NCBI RefSeq assembly: GCF_020497125.1
Contig: NC_059075.1
Location: 111,143,222 to 111,207,221 of the forward strand
Direction of reading: 5' to 3'
From: Mauremys mutica
Taxonomy: Eukaryota; Chordata; Testudines; Geoemydidae
DNA: 64,000 nt
Shown one piece after another: positions 10,921 to 20,913 of the stretch. The position numbers and the translations under genes were made by a program. Position 1 is the first letter of the stretch. Every line of letters begins with the position of its first letter. Under the pieces are notes generated by a model. The model was not told the origin of the DNA, made no database searches, and was given only the letters and a program-made list of their open reading frames with translations.

Positions 10921-11741
10921 GGGCTTGGCTACACTTGAGAGTTACAGCGCTGGTGGTGGCTTTACAGCACTGTAACTTACTCCCCGTCCACACTGGCAAG
11001 GCACATACAGCGCTGTATGTCCCTGACTACAGCGCTGCATGTACTCCATCTCGACGAGAGGAATAAAGAGAACAGCGCTGGTGCTGCAGCGCGGGGGTGC
11101 CAGTGTAAATAGTGATTAATCTTACTATGCTGTAACTGACCTCCGGAACCTTCCCATAATGCTTTTAAGTGAAGATAACACTCTTTGTTTTGTTGTGAAC
11201 TCGGGGCTCCTGGAGTTGCTTATCTAAAAAACAAATACAGCTACTGTTTGCTCGAGCAGAGGCAAGCAGAGGGATCCCTTTGGAATGTCCACAGCTAGTG
11301 TTTGCTTGAGGAGAGAAGCAGCACGGCATGCGGGAGGGCGGGGGGGTCCGTTTTGGAGCAGCTGCTTATCTAGTCTATGAGGAAAAAAACAAAGAAGGCT
11401 ATTTGCATTTAGTGAATGAGAGAGGGATGGGGGAAGGGGTCGGAACTTGCAAGGCAGGGAGCTGACACAGTGTCAGCTCCAAAATTCCACTTTCTCTCTC
11501 CCCCACGCTCCCTGTCACACTCCACCCCACCCCCTTCTTTTGAAAAGCACGTTGTAGCCACTTGAACGCTGGAATAGCTGCCCATAATGCAACTCCCAAC
11601 ACCGATGCAAATGCTGCAAATGTGGCCACACTGCAGCGCTGGTAGCTGTCAGTGTGGCCACACTACAGTGCTTTCCCTACACAGCTGTACGAAGACAGCT
11701 TTAACTCCCAGCGCTGTACAGCTGCAAGTGTAGCCAAACCC
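10921..11741. mobile_element. Harbinger MITE, GGGCTTGGCTACACTTG termini
   Basis: The left terminus GGGCTTGGCTACACTTG at 10921 is mirrored by CAAGTGTAGCCAAACCC, ending at 11741. The subterminal region is rich in CAGCGCTG/CAGCGCTGTA palindromes at both ends. TTA precedes the left end, but the right flank reads TGT, so the 3-bp TSD is not preserved. Non-coding and 821 bp long. Confidence 0.85.
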
Positions 11742-11744
11742 TGT

Positions 11745-12640
11745 GATAGGAACGTGAGAACTGCCACCTCAGATAGGACGACTGATCCATCTAATCCAAT
11801 ATCCATTCTGACAATGCCCAGTACCAGATGCTTCAGAGGAAGGTGCAAAAAAAAAAACAACAACAACTTAACCATTATGGAATAACATGCTCCATACAGG
11901 AAATGTCTTCCTAGCCCCATCATTTACTGGCTGGCTTAAGCTTGGATGCCTGAGGATTTGTATCTTTACTAGAATATTTTAAGAATTCTTTTGGATGCTA
12001 CCGTGGAAGTACTCATGAATCCTATACAGCTCTTGGGGTAAAACTTTCAAAAGTGCCTAAGTGATCTAGAAACCTATGGCCCACTTTCAAAAATGACAAT
12101 CTAAGTAGATCTCTTATCACATTCCCTCTTATTTGTCTCCCCTACAAACTACACGTCTGAATCTGTGCAATCACTCTTCATATCGAACTCTTTCCATGCC
12201 TCTTAGTAATTTACATTGCCCATCTATGGACCCCTTCTTTTCTGAGATAGAGTGACCAGTACAGAATTGCCAAACTGGCTGAGACCAGTGATCCAGCTAT
12301 CCCCAGTAACCTGCTTCCACAAATGGCCAAAACCCAATGATTTCAAGGAAGATCAGGAGAGAAGCAACCCTTCTTCACGATGCCTGGAGGCATAAGGTTA
12401 ACTTACCCTTATAATTATCATTATCATTATCTTAGCCTGCATTGTTAGGAATGTTATTTGTGGCCTAGGAGTCATCATGTCCTTTTAAAAATCCAGCACT
12501 TTATTTGACTCAATAACCTCATGCAGCAATGAATTTCACAGACTGACTATTCACTGCATAAAGCAGTATTTCCTTTCATGGGTTCCACATTTCCTGTGCT
12601 TTGATTTCCTAGTGTGCATTTTCTTATTGTACGATGGGAC
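11745..12640 (-). mobile_element. Degraded CR1-like LINE fragment
   Basis: Blocks such as GATCCATCTAATCCAATATC, ATGCCCAGTACCAGATGCTT, then GAATTTCACAGACTGACTAT and TATTTCCTTTCATGGGT, are recognisable in order as the antisense of a CR1 3' region. Gaps and rearrangement make the boundaries approximate. No intact RT motif. Confidence 0.65.
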
Positions 12641-15358
12641 TTCGTAACACAGAGGGTCTGAGCAGTGCACCAGAGATGATTCCACTTGAGTCAGCAGAAA
12701 CATGATGCAAATACACTAGGAAGCAGGAAGGCAGCTACCAAAATGAGATTTATTTAAAATTAATTTTAAAAAAAAGAAAAAGAGAGGGTCATATTGAAAC
12801 AATTGTAATTTTAAAAGCAATAGTTCCTTAAGCCTGGTTTAATACCAGCCCAGTTCACTGCTCATTACAGTGTGGCAGGGAAAACAAAGCTGAGGGAATT
12901 GCTAATGATGCCAGGAATATGTATTATGCATTTTGTGGTTCCCAATCTTTTAAAACAAAAACAAACAAAAAACCCAGTGGTTGCCAGTCCCTTGATTTCA
13001 AATCAAATTGCTAAATGATTCCACTTAAGAGCACTGGTTTAATTAGATTCCATCAGAGAATCACTGAAAGTCACAAGTTCTTGTCTCTAAGCAGCTGAGT
13101 GAGGGCACGTGAAAAACATCTTGTCTACCATCAGCATCTGCTTCACATCCATCTTTTAATGGAGTTGTTGATAACTAGTCTATTCTGCCTAGGTCTAACC
13201 CTCTTCTTTCTTATCACCACGACAGGCTGTATTATTGATCACCTTCACCTCCTTTAGCCCAGTCCTTTCGGATCTGCCGGACACCATGGTTCCAGTAAAA
13301 ATCCAATGCAGATCATCCTTCCCCATTAGGGCCCAGATTTTGCAAAGGGTGAAAAACTAAGTGAACATATATGACTTAGATGAATAAGACCCTTGATGTG
13401 GGCACACAAATCAGGGTTGTGCAAGTGCATCATTTTTTGTGTATACTCCTATGTCAGGCAAGCACAACAGCTCATGTGAAGTTTGGGGTGCACCTTGGAA
13501 AATTTGAGCCTAGATGTCCCTACAGCAGCCACTCCTGTCAGCAGGAAAATGGCCACCTTCTCCAGCCTGTACATGATTTCTCTGGTGGTTCTCCAGTGAT
13601 TTTGTTATTCTTCTCCTCTGAAGAATAAGTGCCTAATGCAAAGACCATCCCCCCAACTGATTTCAGTGGGTTTTGGATTAGGCCCCACATGCACTGATAC
13701 TTTCTGCAGATCACTGTAGGATTTTCAGTACTATTGCTTTACATAATACTTGTTCCTTCAATACTCCAGATAGTACTTAATTCTTCTTTGTTTTTCCATT
13801 TTTGTTAGGGGAAATATCTGGTGATATTTGGGGTCAGTGAACCAGTTCTCAGGCAGCATGGACAACAGATCCAGTCCCACTGGAGACATCCATATCATTC
13901 AGCTAGTCCCCAATCTATATGTGACAGTCTTTCTACCCATCCTGAAAAACTACAATCCCTGGAAGTGGAGTGTGCATTGCGCAGGTAATTTTTCTTTCAT
14001 GATCTGGCATGACAGTCAACCCATTGTGACCAACAGACTCCTTTGTAGAATTCAGTGCAAGACTGAATAGTATGTTCATTCCATACTGAAGCCAATTGCC
14101 AACATCACTCCTATTCATTTTTGCTAAAACATTTGGCCAGCGACACTGATCCAAGCGGTAGATTGATATATACAGTGATGCAGCACTGTATAATGGCCAT
14201 GACTACTGTATGGAATTTTAAAAACACATTTCCCTTGACAAGGGAATATGGGGATAACAGTAGTAAGGTCGTCACCAGAGATAGCAATGTGTCAATCTGG
14301 TTTTGTATACCTGATGTCTAGCACATTTTGGGAGGCTCACAAATACTAAATAATGGCTAGATTCTGATCCCTTTAGCTTCTTCATAGTTGCTATGGAAAA
14401 CTGTTCCACCTATCTTCTCCTTCCGTGTCTTTGAAGCACATGTGTTTACTTCACTATCACAAACAAGTCTTTATTCATTTACACTGCACAACCAAGTACA
14501 GTTATCAAAGAGCACAGTAGATTTTTTTCTGCCTTGCATGTCACCAGCCAAATTATCAGCAGAATTCTGACTGCAGAATCTTTATTACTATTATTGTTTA
14601 AGCACAAACATAATACAACAGGAGCAGAATCAAAGTGTATATTCAACAAATGATCATATTGCTCTTCTTTGCTGCTTGTTACTATCACTTGTTTTGCCTA
14701 AAAGTAGATCATAATCTCTTTAGAGCATGGGTGAGATCTTCACTCCCACTCCAGTCCCTTTACACCATGCAGAAGGGCTGAGGAGGCATAATGGAGCCCC
14801 AAAAGCCACATAATCAGCACCACTCCAGTACAGCAGCTGAGGACCCGGCACAAACCTTATATGTACCATGGGTATGATTTTCAAAAGTGCTCAGCACTCA
14901 CCTAATTCTTACTGCTGAATACAGTGGGAGCAGGGTTGGGCCAATGCTGGGAGCCTTTGAAAATCTGCCCCACCACACATGTTCATTAGAGGCCTGACTG
15001 CCCTGCACCACTACACAGTAAACACAAAGTAGGCATAAAATGCTGCAATCCTCCCACCATCAGAAAGCATTTTCTCCAGAAGGCATATACGATGGGTGTT
15101 ACAGTTGCATTGCAGTCCAGCTCAAGTAACAAGCTATTCCAGCCTAGCTTAGGTAGTCAGCAAAGCCTGGTATGGCACGTGATGGCTTGTAGAGAATGCT
15201 GACGGCAAGGTCGAGGTGGGGGAACTAAACAGTGCAGCTAAAGCAAAGACGTATCAAAAGAAAAAGACAAATACCATTGGCAAGAGCCAAACTATCTGCA
15301 CTTGGGTTTTTTTGTCCCTTTCCCCACTTTTTACTTAGTAGTTCTGGATGCAGAAGCA
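12641..15358. other. Non-coding, no gene seen
   Basis: AT-rich. A half-copy of a palindromic element lies at 13655-13690 (CAGTGGGTTTTGGATTAGG). No open frame looks like an exon, and no clear transposon ends were found. Confidence 0.5.
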
Positions 15359-15431
15359 GAGCCTGATCCAAAGCTCACTGAAGTCAATTAGATTCTTTCC
15401 AATTACTTCAATATGCTTTGGCTCAGGCCCT
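15359..15431. repeat. Short palindromic element, GCCTGATCCAAAGC type
   Basis: It begins AGCCTGATCCAAAGCTCACT and ends with the approximate reverse complement ATATGCTTTGGCTCAGGCCC. It is of the same type as 41855-41928. Confidence 0.7.
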
Positions 15432-15989
15432 GTCTTCAGTTCTTAATATACTATTGATTTTACCTTCCTTGAAACAGGAACTATAAATGCTTAGAAAAGG
15501 ATGGAAAGATTGTTTATTTTCACTCTGAGTCTCGTTTCTCCTGCTTAAAGAGGAGCATGGCCAGAGGAAAGGGGATGTGGCTGGAGCAGTGCTGAGCTCT
15601 GGCCATCCCTAGTTGCCAGGACAGCCACTAAGGGGCTCTTGCAGCTGCATGTAATTTAGAGACGCCCTGAGGATGAGGGGTAGAGGGCATAAAGCAAAAT
15701 ACAGCCACCTTTGCCCTCCCCACTCCAGTACTAAGCACAGCGTAGCCAGACATGAAGATTAGGCCCCTTGCACCAAAACTTTGTATTGCGGTTGTTTTAA
15801 AAGACCATATAACCTTACACCCAAATCCACACCATTTCCAATCACTAAAGCATACTGCAGAACATATCCTATGGTCATACCATACATCGCTGATCGTCCA
15901 TGCATGGGAAAGTGCCAGTAGTCCTCTTGCCTAAGAGTGTGTGAGGTGCCATAGCAAAGGGGTGTTGAGAGATCAGCCATGGTGTGACA

Positions 15990-16740
15990 CTCCCATCGGT
16001 AGGAATAGATTTCCCCTCTGAATTACGAGCAGACCTTCAAATTGGCATTGAGTGTTGTTTCCTGTCTGAGAATGGGACATCAGTCAGTCAGAGATGTAAT
16101 AGGATGGTTTCATCTGTTACAGCTCTCCAAGGAGACTTAACAGTAGGTCTGATACAGCCATGTGCAGAAGCACATACAGATTGGATGTTTCTGTATAATT
16201 CAAGCATCCACTAATAACACAAGTGGCTGCATTCAGCTCCGTGTTGACAAGCTAAATTTATAGATCTTCACTTTCAAGTGTTCCAGGTGAGGCCAGTATG
16301 TCAGGCTATAATTGAGTTTTACTCCCAGGTATGTGACAACCAGATAGAATGGCAGTAGCCCTACTTGGGCATGGACCAAGATGGGCTGATTGGCAAGACG
16401 ACTGTTTAGAGGGAAAGTAGTGCCTCTGCCTTGATTTCAATGAGAATTAGTCTCCTTTGCTGGAAGTAAGTGGTCAAAGTATCCATGTATTGGTTGAGAT
16501 TCCCTTCAATCTTGTGGAAGTATTTCTAGTGTCAACAATACAGATGTCATCAGCATACACATACTTCTTGGCCTGTCTTTCAGGAAGGTTATCTGTATAT
16601 AATACATTGAACAAAAGAGTAACCAAGAGTGACCCTTGTGGAAGACCACTGCAGAGGCATTTAAGGCGACTGATTTTCTCCCCAATTTGCAGGATAAAGC
16701 TTCGATTGTTAATCATTTCTTGAATGAACCAAACCATTGG
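15990..16740 (-). pseudogene. LINE reverse transcriptase fragment (jockey/RTE-like)
   Basis: On the minus strand, 16737-16474 translates with the RT palm motifs GLPQGSLLVTLLFN and KKYVYADDICIV (YADD catalytic box). Further along, at about 16330-16270, it reads VTYLGVKLNYSLTY and then ISGCLNY, the connection region of the same LINE class. Stops and frameshifts separate the pieces. RT copies the element RNA at the target site. This copy is defective. The C-terminal part of the same LINE type lies on the opposite strand at 16860-17119, so the copy is internally inverted. The LINE clade was not resolved. Confidence 0.8.
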
Positions 16741-16859
16741 CCTACAAGGAATAACTTGCAGCAGCTTATACAGATGATCAGCGCTGCCAGTGAGTGAAAA
16801 CTACCTCCTTACAGAGTGGAAGCATCAGTGAGAAAGAGTCTAACAAACTAAATACATTC

Positions 16860-17119
16860 ATGAGTCCATCGCTTGCCCTTGTCTTCTTGTCATCGTAGAG
16901 CCTGGACCAGGCTCCTCTCTGACTCTTCCAGAGTTGCCACAACTAGGCACTGGCTTGGCCTGGTTTCCAGCCACTAAGTGACTGTGGGGCGGCGCTGCAG
17001 ACAATAACTCATGTGATGGGAGAGTGCTCATCCTGACATTTGGAGGGTAGTTCACCATGCCTACCCTCCCTTGAAACAGGGCTGTCCTCTGGTTAAGGAA
17101 CCTGGACATCAAGCTCTGA
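16860..17119 (+). pseudogene. LINE C-terminal zinc-binding tail
   Basis: The plus-strand frame reads LSDCGAALQTITHVMGEC, the Cys/His motif (CG..QT..H....C) that closes the ORF2 of jockey/RTE-like LINEs. After a frameshift it reads AVLWLRNLDIKL and stops at TGA 17117-17119. This is the end of the coding region whose reverse transcriptase lies inverted at 15990-16740. Confidence 0.7.
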
Positions 17120-17254
17120 TGTCTGCATACAAGAGAGAGAGATCATACATGCACTGCTTACTGCAAGGTACCTGGAAACATTTACATGCCTGGTTCTATA
17201 CCCAGCAAGGTAGAATAAAAATGTAAGCCAGATCTGTTGAAATATTAGTGAAAT

Positions 17255-17378
17255 TAGGGTGACCAGATGTCCCGATTTTATAGGGACAGTCACGATTTTG
17301 GGGTCTTTTTCTTATATAGGCTCCTATTACCCCCCAACCCCTGTCCCGATTTTTCACATTTGCTGTCTGGTCACCCTA
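17255..17378 (+). mobile_element. Short hAT MITE, TAGGGTGACC termini
   Basis: TAGGGTGACCAGATG at 17255 is mirrored by TCTGGTCACCCTA, ending at 17378. The TSD is AGTGAAAT (17247-17254) versus AGTTAAAT (17379-17386). The interior matches the reverse complement of the copy at 7938-8060. Confidence 0.92.
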
Positions 17379-19634
17379 AGTTAAATTCTCTGCCCATCAT
17401 AGGACCTTCTGGTAGTTATAACATTCATTCCTATGACTTAAATTGGGGCATTCTTATTTCCATCTGAATGATTGGCTCACAGCATGGCAAACACTTTTAA
17501 AATCTCACAGAAAACTATGCTGCATCTGAAAGTAGAGTATGAAATTACACTATCACTGTACAGCAATTCCCACGTCAGATCCAATCAAGTGGCTAGAAAA
17601 AAATAGAGAGTACCAGAAAAGTTATAGGAGATAAGATTGATCCCAAAGAAGCAGTCTAGAAGAGAAGTGAAAGATAACAAAATCAATCCATGCTGCACAG
17701 AATGTAAGAATAGTTTGCTAGAGATTAAAAAAAAAGTCCATATATCATCTTCTCTGGAGTGCATGATGCACACTCAGGTTGGAGTTTATTTCTGTACAAC
17801 TGAATATGTTAAAAGGTCAAGGAACAAAAGGGAAAATTGTGGGGGGTCAAAAGTCAGATGGGAGTAAAGAATACGATTAATTTTATATAAAATCCTCACT
17901 GCAGAGGATTATAAAACACTGTGTCATGAGCCAATCATAAAAAGGGAACAGTAAAGTTTTAAGGCAAGATAACTGGAGAGGAATTTGCTGAGGGAGAAGG
18001 AGGGAGACAGCATGTATAACAAGGAAACACAAGGGGAAAGAGTAGCTCTGTCACCAGGGAAAGTCAAGGGAAGCGGAACAAGAGGAGGTCAAGATCGGAG
18101 TAGTAGCTGGGTACGAGCTCAAAGAGACGCAGTTTTACGCACATCTGTCTGTGGAGAGCTTGAAAAGCTAGAGACAGAAGTTTTTTTCATTAGGATATTT
18201 CTCTCTGGTTGAACAGCCATTAATTAGATGACATCTGAATATCAATGGAAATAATTCAGTCAGAGCTGACTGGTGCTTTCCATCCAGACCCACCCGCTAG
18301 TTAACTAGTATTAAATATTGTTATGTCAATTAAATTAATAGTTTTGGTTTTGGGCTAGAAGGGTTCGTTAGCGTCTAGTGTCTGATCTCTTGCATAACAC
18401 GGGGGGTGGGGGAAGTGCTGTGCTCTCTAAGGCAAAACTCAAGACCTTCAGATTATGACAGAAACACTAGAAGCTCTGCTAAGAACGTACCCCCGTAAAA
18501 TGAGTCCAGCCAGCCGGCCCAGGGTCCTAACACTAACGCACATGGACACATGCAGTGTTGTTGTCTCCCATGTCGAAATCTTCCGATAAAACATGGCATC
18601 ACATACATGCTGATTAGTAACATATTAATGTCTACCTTGCCTTTGTGTTTCAGCACCCCTTCCATCTGCTACCAATCCATATTCCCATCTCTTCTTCCTG
18701 CACAGCACCTCTTTTAAGCCTACTATTTTCAAGGTGCACCTGTGAGTCACTTGCCTTCAGTAAATCCCCTGTACATTGAAGGATTCTCTCCCCACAAGGA
18801 AATCCCATCCTCCTCCTCATCTGTATTCATTGCTGCCTTCCTCCGAAGAAGGCTGCACACGCCAGCAATCAATTTCTTTAGGCAGCTTTCCTGTCTTTAG
18901 CACTAAGTGACTACTTCTTAGATGGATAGGGGAAAGCTGTAGCCTGTGGGCAGTAATATTCATCATGGCAGTGAAGAGCTTTCCAATTCGGTATGTGGCT
19001 GGGGGCTTGGAAGGAAGAAGAGGGCTAAAATTCTGCCAGGACTGAATCCTGGCAATTCAAGGAATCCAGTATCCTGCAGGATGGGAGGCCAGATTAAATA
19101 AAATCTATCCCCATCTCCATCTTCCAGCTGCTGAATGCCAAGAGAAATATTGTTTTCATTTCATCGTTAATCTGCAAATAAAGTTTGTCTTTAGGAATAG
19201 CACAGAGGGGTGGGGAGGAAAGTGAGGGGCAGATTAATTATTTTTCCCCTTCAGACTAGGTCAGCGTTACCCTATGCGTAAACAAACTACAGCTCAGAAA
19301 ATGAACCTTGGCGGAGAAAGTGCAGAGTAGTATTGATTCTCTAATGTTACTGCAGACGCTCAGGGTCTGCAGTGGAGTTTTAATGAATTAACGAGGAACA
19401 GAATTTGTGCCTCTCTGGGCAGACTGCATCTACGTACATGCAAAGCCGCAGAGCCAGCTGTTTGGTTTTGTTTTTATCCCACCCATGAACAGCTTCAGAT
19501 GGCCATGGAATCGGGAACAGAAACAGCCAGGTGCATTAGAGCCTGCAGACATCAAATGATTAACCAAGCCATTAAAAGAAAAAGACTAAACATCAACCAA
19601 AAAACCCCAAGGCTTTCCTAACTCGGGCTGGATA
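17379..19634. other. Non-coding, no gene seen
   Basis: No recognised repeat or exon. The sequence is unique in character and ends at the 15-bp TSD of the next element. Confidence 0.5.
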
Positions 19635-19733
19635 TTTTCTGTCGGAGAGGTTTCAGAGTAGCAGCCGTGTTAGTCTGTATCCACAAAAAGAACAGGAGTA
19701 CTTGTGGCACCTTAGAGACTAACAAATTTATTT

Positions 19734-19771
19734 AAGCATAAGTTTTCGTGGGCTACAGCCCACTTCATCGG
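19734..19771 (-). ncRNA. Hammerhead-ribozyme-like motif, left arm
   Basis: This is the mirror copy on the minus strand: core CCGATGA (19771-19765), stem II (19763-19748), GAAA (19747-19744), then ACTTATGCT. The core again differs from CTGATGA at position 4 (T to C), and stem III has one broken pair. It is less intact than the right-arm motif. Confidence 0.5.
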
Positions 19772-20191
19772 ATGTATGAAGTGGAAAATACAGTAGGAAG
19801 ATATACATATATATACACACAGAGAACATGAAACAATGGGTGTTACCAGACACACTCTAACGAGAGTACAATAATATTACAACAAAAAACCTTCAAAAAC
19901 AGACTCCAGCGAGAGACTGCTGAATTGGAATTAATTTGCAAAATGGACACCATTAAATTAGGCTTGAATAAAGACTGGGAGTGGATGGGCCATTACACAA
20001 AGTAAAACTATTTCCCCATGTTTATTCCCTCACCCCCACCGCGCGTTCCTCACAACTTCTTGTCAACTGCTGCAAAAGGACTATTTTGATTACCGCTACA
20101 AAAAGTTTTTTTCTCTCCTGCTGGTAATAGCTCACCTTAACTGATCACTTTGTTACAGTGTGTATGGTAATACCCATTGTTTCATGTTCTC

Positions 20192-20246
<55 letters not shown>
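20192..20246. repeat. (TG)n(TA)n microsatellite
   Basis: A run of TG followed by about 19 TA units inside the right arm of the fold-back element. The left arm has only a short version (about 19800-19822). Confidence 0.95.
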
Positions 20247-20248
<2 letters not shown>

Positions 20249-20273
20249 CTACTGTATTTTCCACTGCATGCAT

Positions 20274-20311
20274 CAGATGAAGTGGGCTGTAGCCCACGAA
20301 AGCTTATGCTC
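20274..20311 (+). ncRNA. Hammerhead-ribozyme-like motif, right arm
   Basis: The order is core CAGATGA (20274-20280), stem II GTGGGC/GCCCAC with loop TGTA (20282-20297), GAAA (20298-20301), a 3-bp stem III with loop TTAT (20301-20310), then C at the cleavage position (20311). The layout matches a minimal type I hammerhead. The canonical core is CTGATGA, so position 4 is changed (T to A), and self-cleavage is probably weak or lost. Confidence 0.55.
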
Positions 20312-20592
20312 AAATAAATTTGTTAGTCTCTAAGGTGCCACAAGTACTCCTGTTCTGTTTTCTGTCCGAGAGTTAAGCAGATCAGCAGTGTCTTGGGGAA
20401 AGGTGCCAGAGGGAAAGACTCTTGTGGCTCGGACAATAGCTGGGTTTATGTCACACACCAATTTTTGCCCCTGTTATAGCAACATCACCTATTAGCCCAC
20501 AAAGCCTGTCCATATCCAGACAAAGTGCAGGAGCAGAAATGGAAACTGCACAAACTGGTTAAATAAATGCAGCTCAGGGATGATGTGCACGG

Positions 20593-20913
20593 CAGTGTTG
20601 CCAACTCTCATGATTTTGTCATGACTCTCATGACAATTACTGTGTTCCTTAAAGCCCCAGCTCCTGGAGTCAAGTGGATACGTGATGATTTCAGCCTTCA
20701 TTCTTAAAGAAAAAGTACATTTCTAGCCCTCATTGCTGTGGGGAAAGCTTCCAAGTGTGACTGCAGTGCACCATAAAGACTCACCCTAAAGCAGAAGGCA
20801 AATAAAAAGACCACCACATCTATTATTTTTACACAATCTCATGATTGTAACGTCAATCTCATTTTTGGTGAGCCTGACTCATGATTTTTGAACATCTGGG
20901 GCTGGCAATATTG
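20593..20913 (+). repeat. Interspersed repeat family, copy B
   Basis: It starts CAGTGTTGCCAACTCTCATG and ends GGGGCTGGCAATATTG, which are rough inverted termini. It shares TTAAAGCCCCAGCTCCTGGA and TGATGATTTCAGCC with copy A at 4661-4910. The left flank and the sequence right of 20913 do not give a clean 8-bp TSD. Confidence 0.7.

Larger units (their letters stand above)
19650..20357 (-). mobile_element. Fold-back, probable Penelope-like retroelement remnant
   Basis: Two long inverted arms, about 19690-19850 and 20165-20357, share GTACTTGTGGCACCTTAGAG, ACTAACAAATTTATTT, the TGGGCTACAGCCCA hairpin and AACATGAAACAATGGGT. The insertion is flanked by a 15-bp direct repeat with one mismatch (19635-19649, TTTTCTGTCGGAGAG; 20358-20372, TTTTCTGTCCGAGAG). 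The left arm extends about 45 bases further (GTTTCAGAGTAGCAGCC) than the right. Long TSDs plus one-sided truncation point to reverse transcription at the target, not cut-and-paste. Penelope-like elements are known for inverted pseudo-LTRs, 5' truncation and hammerhead motifs, and all three fit. There is no reverse transcriptase frame in this copy. Confidence 0.7.
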
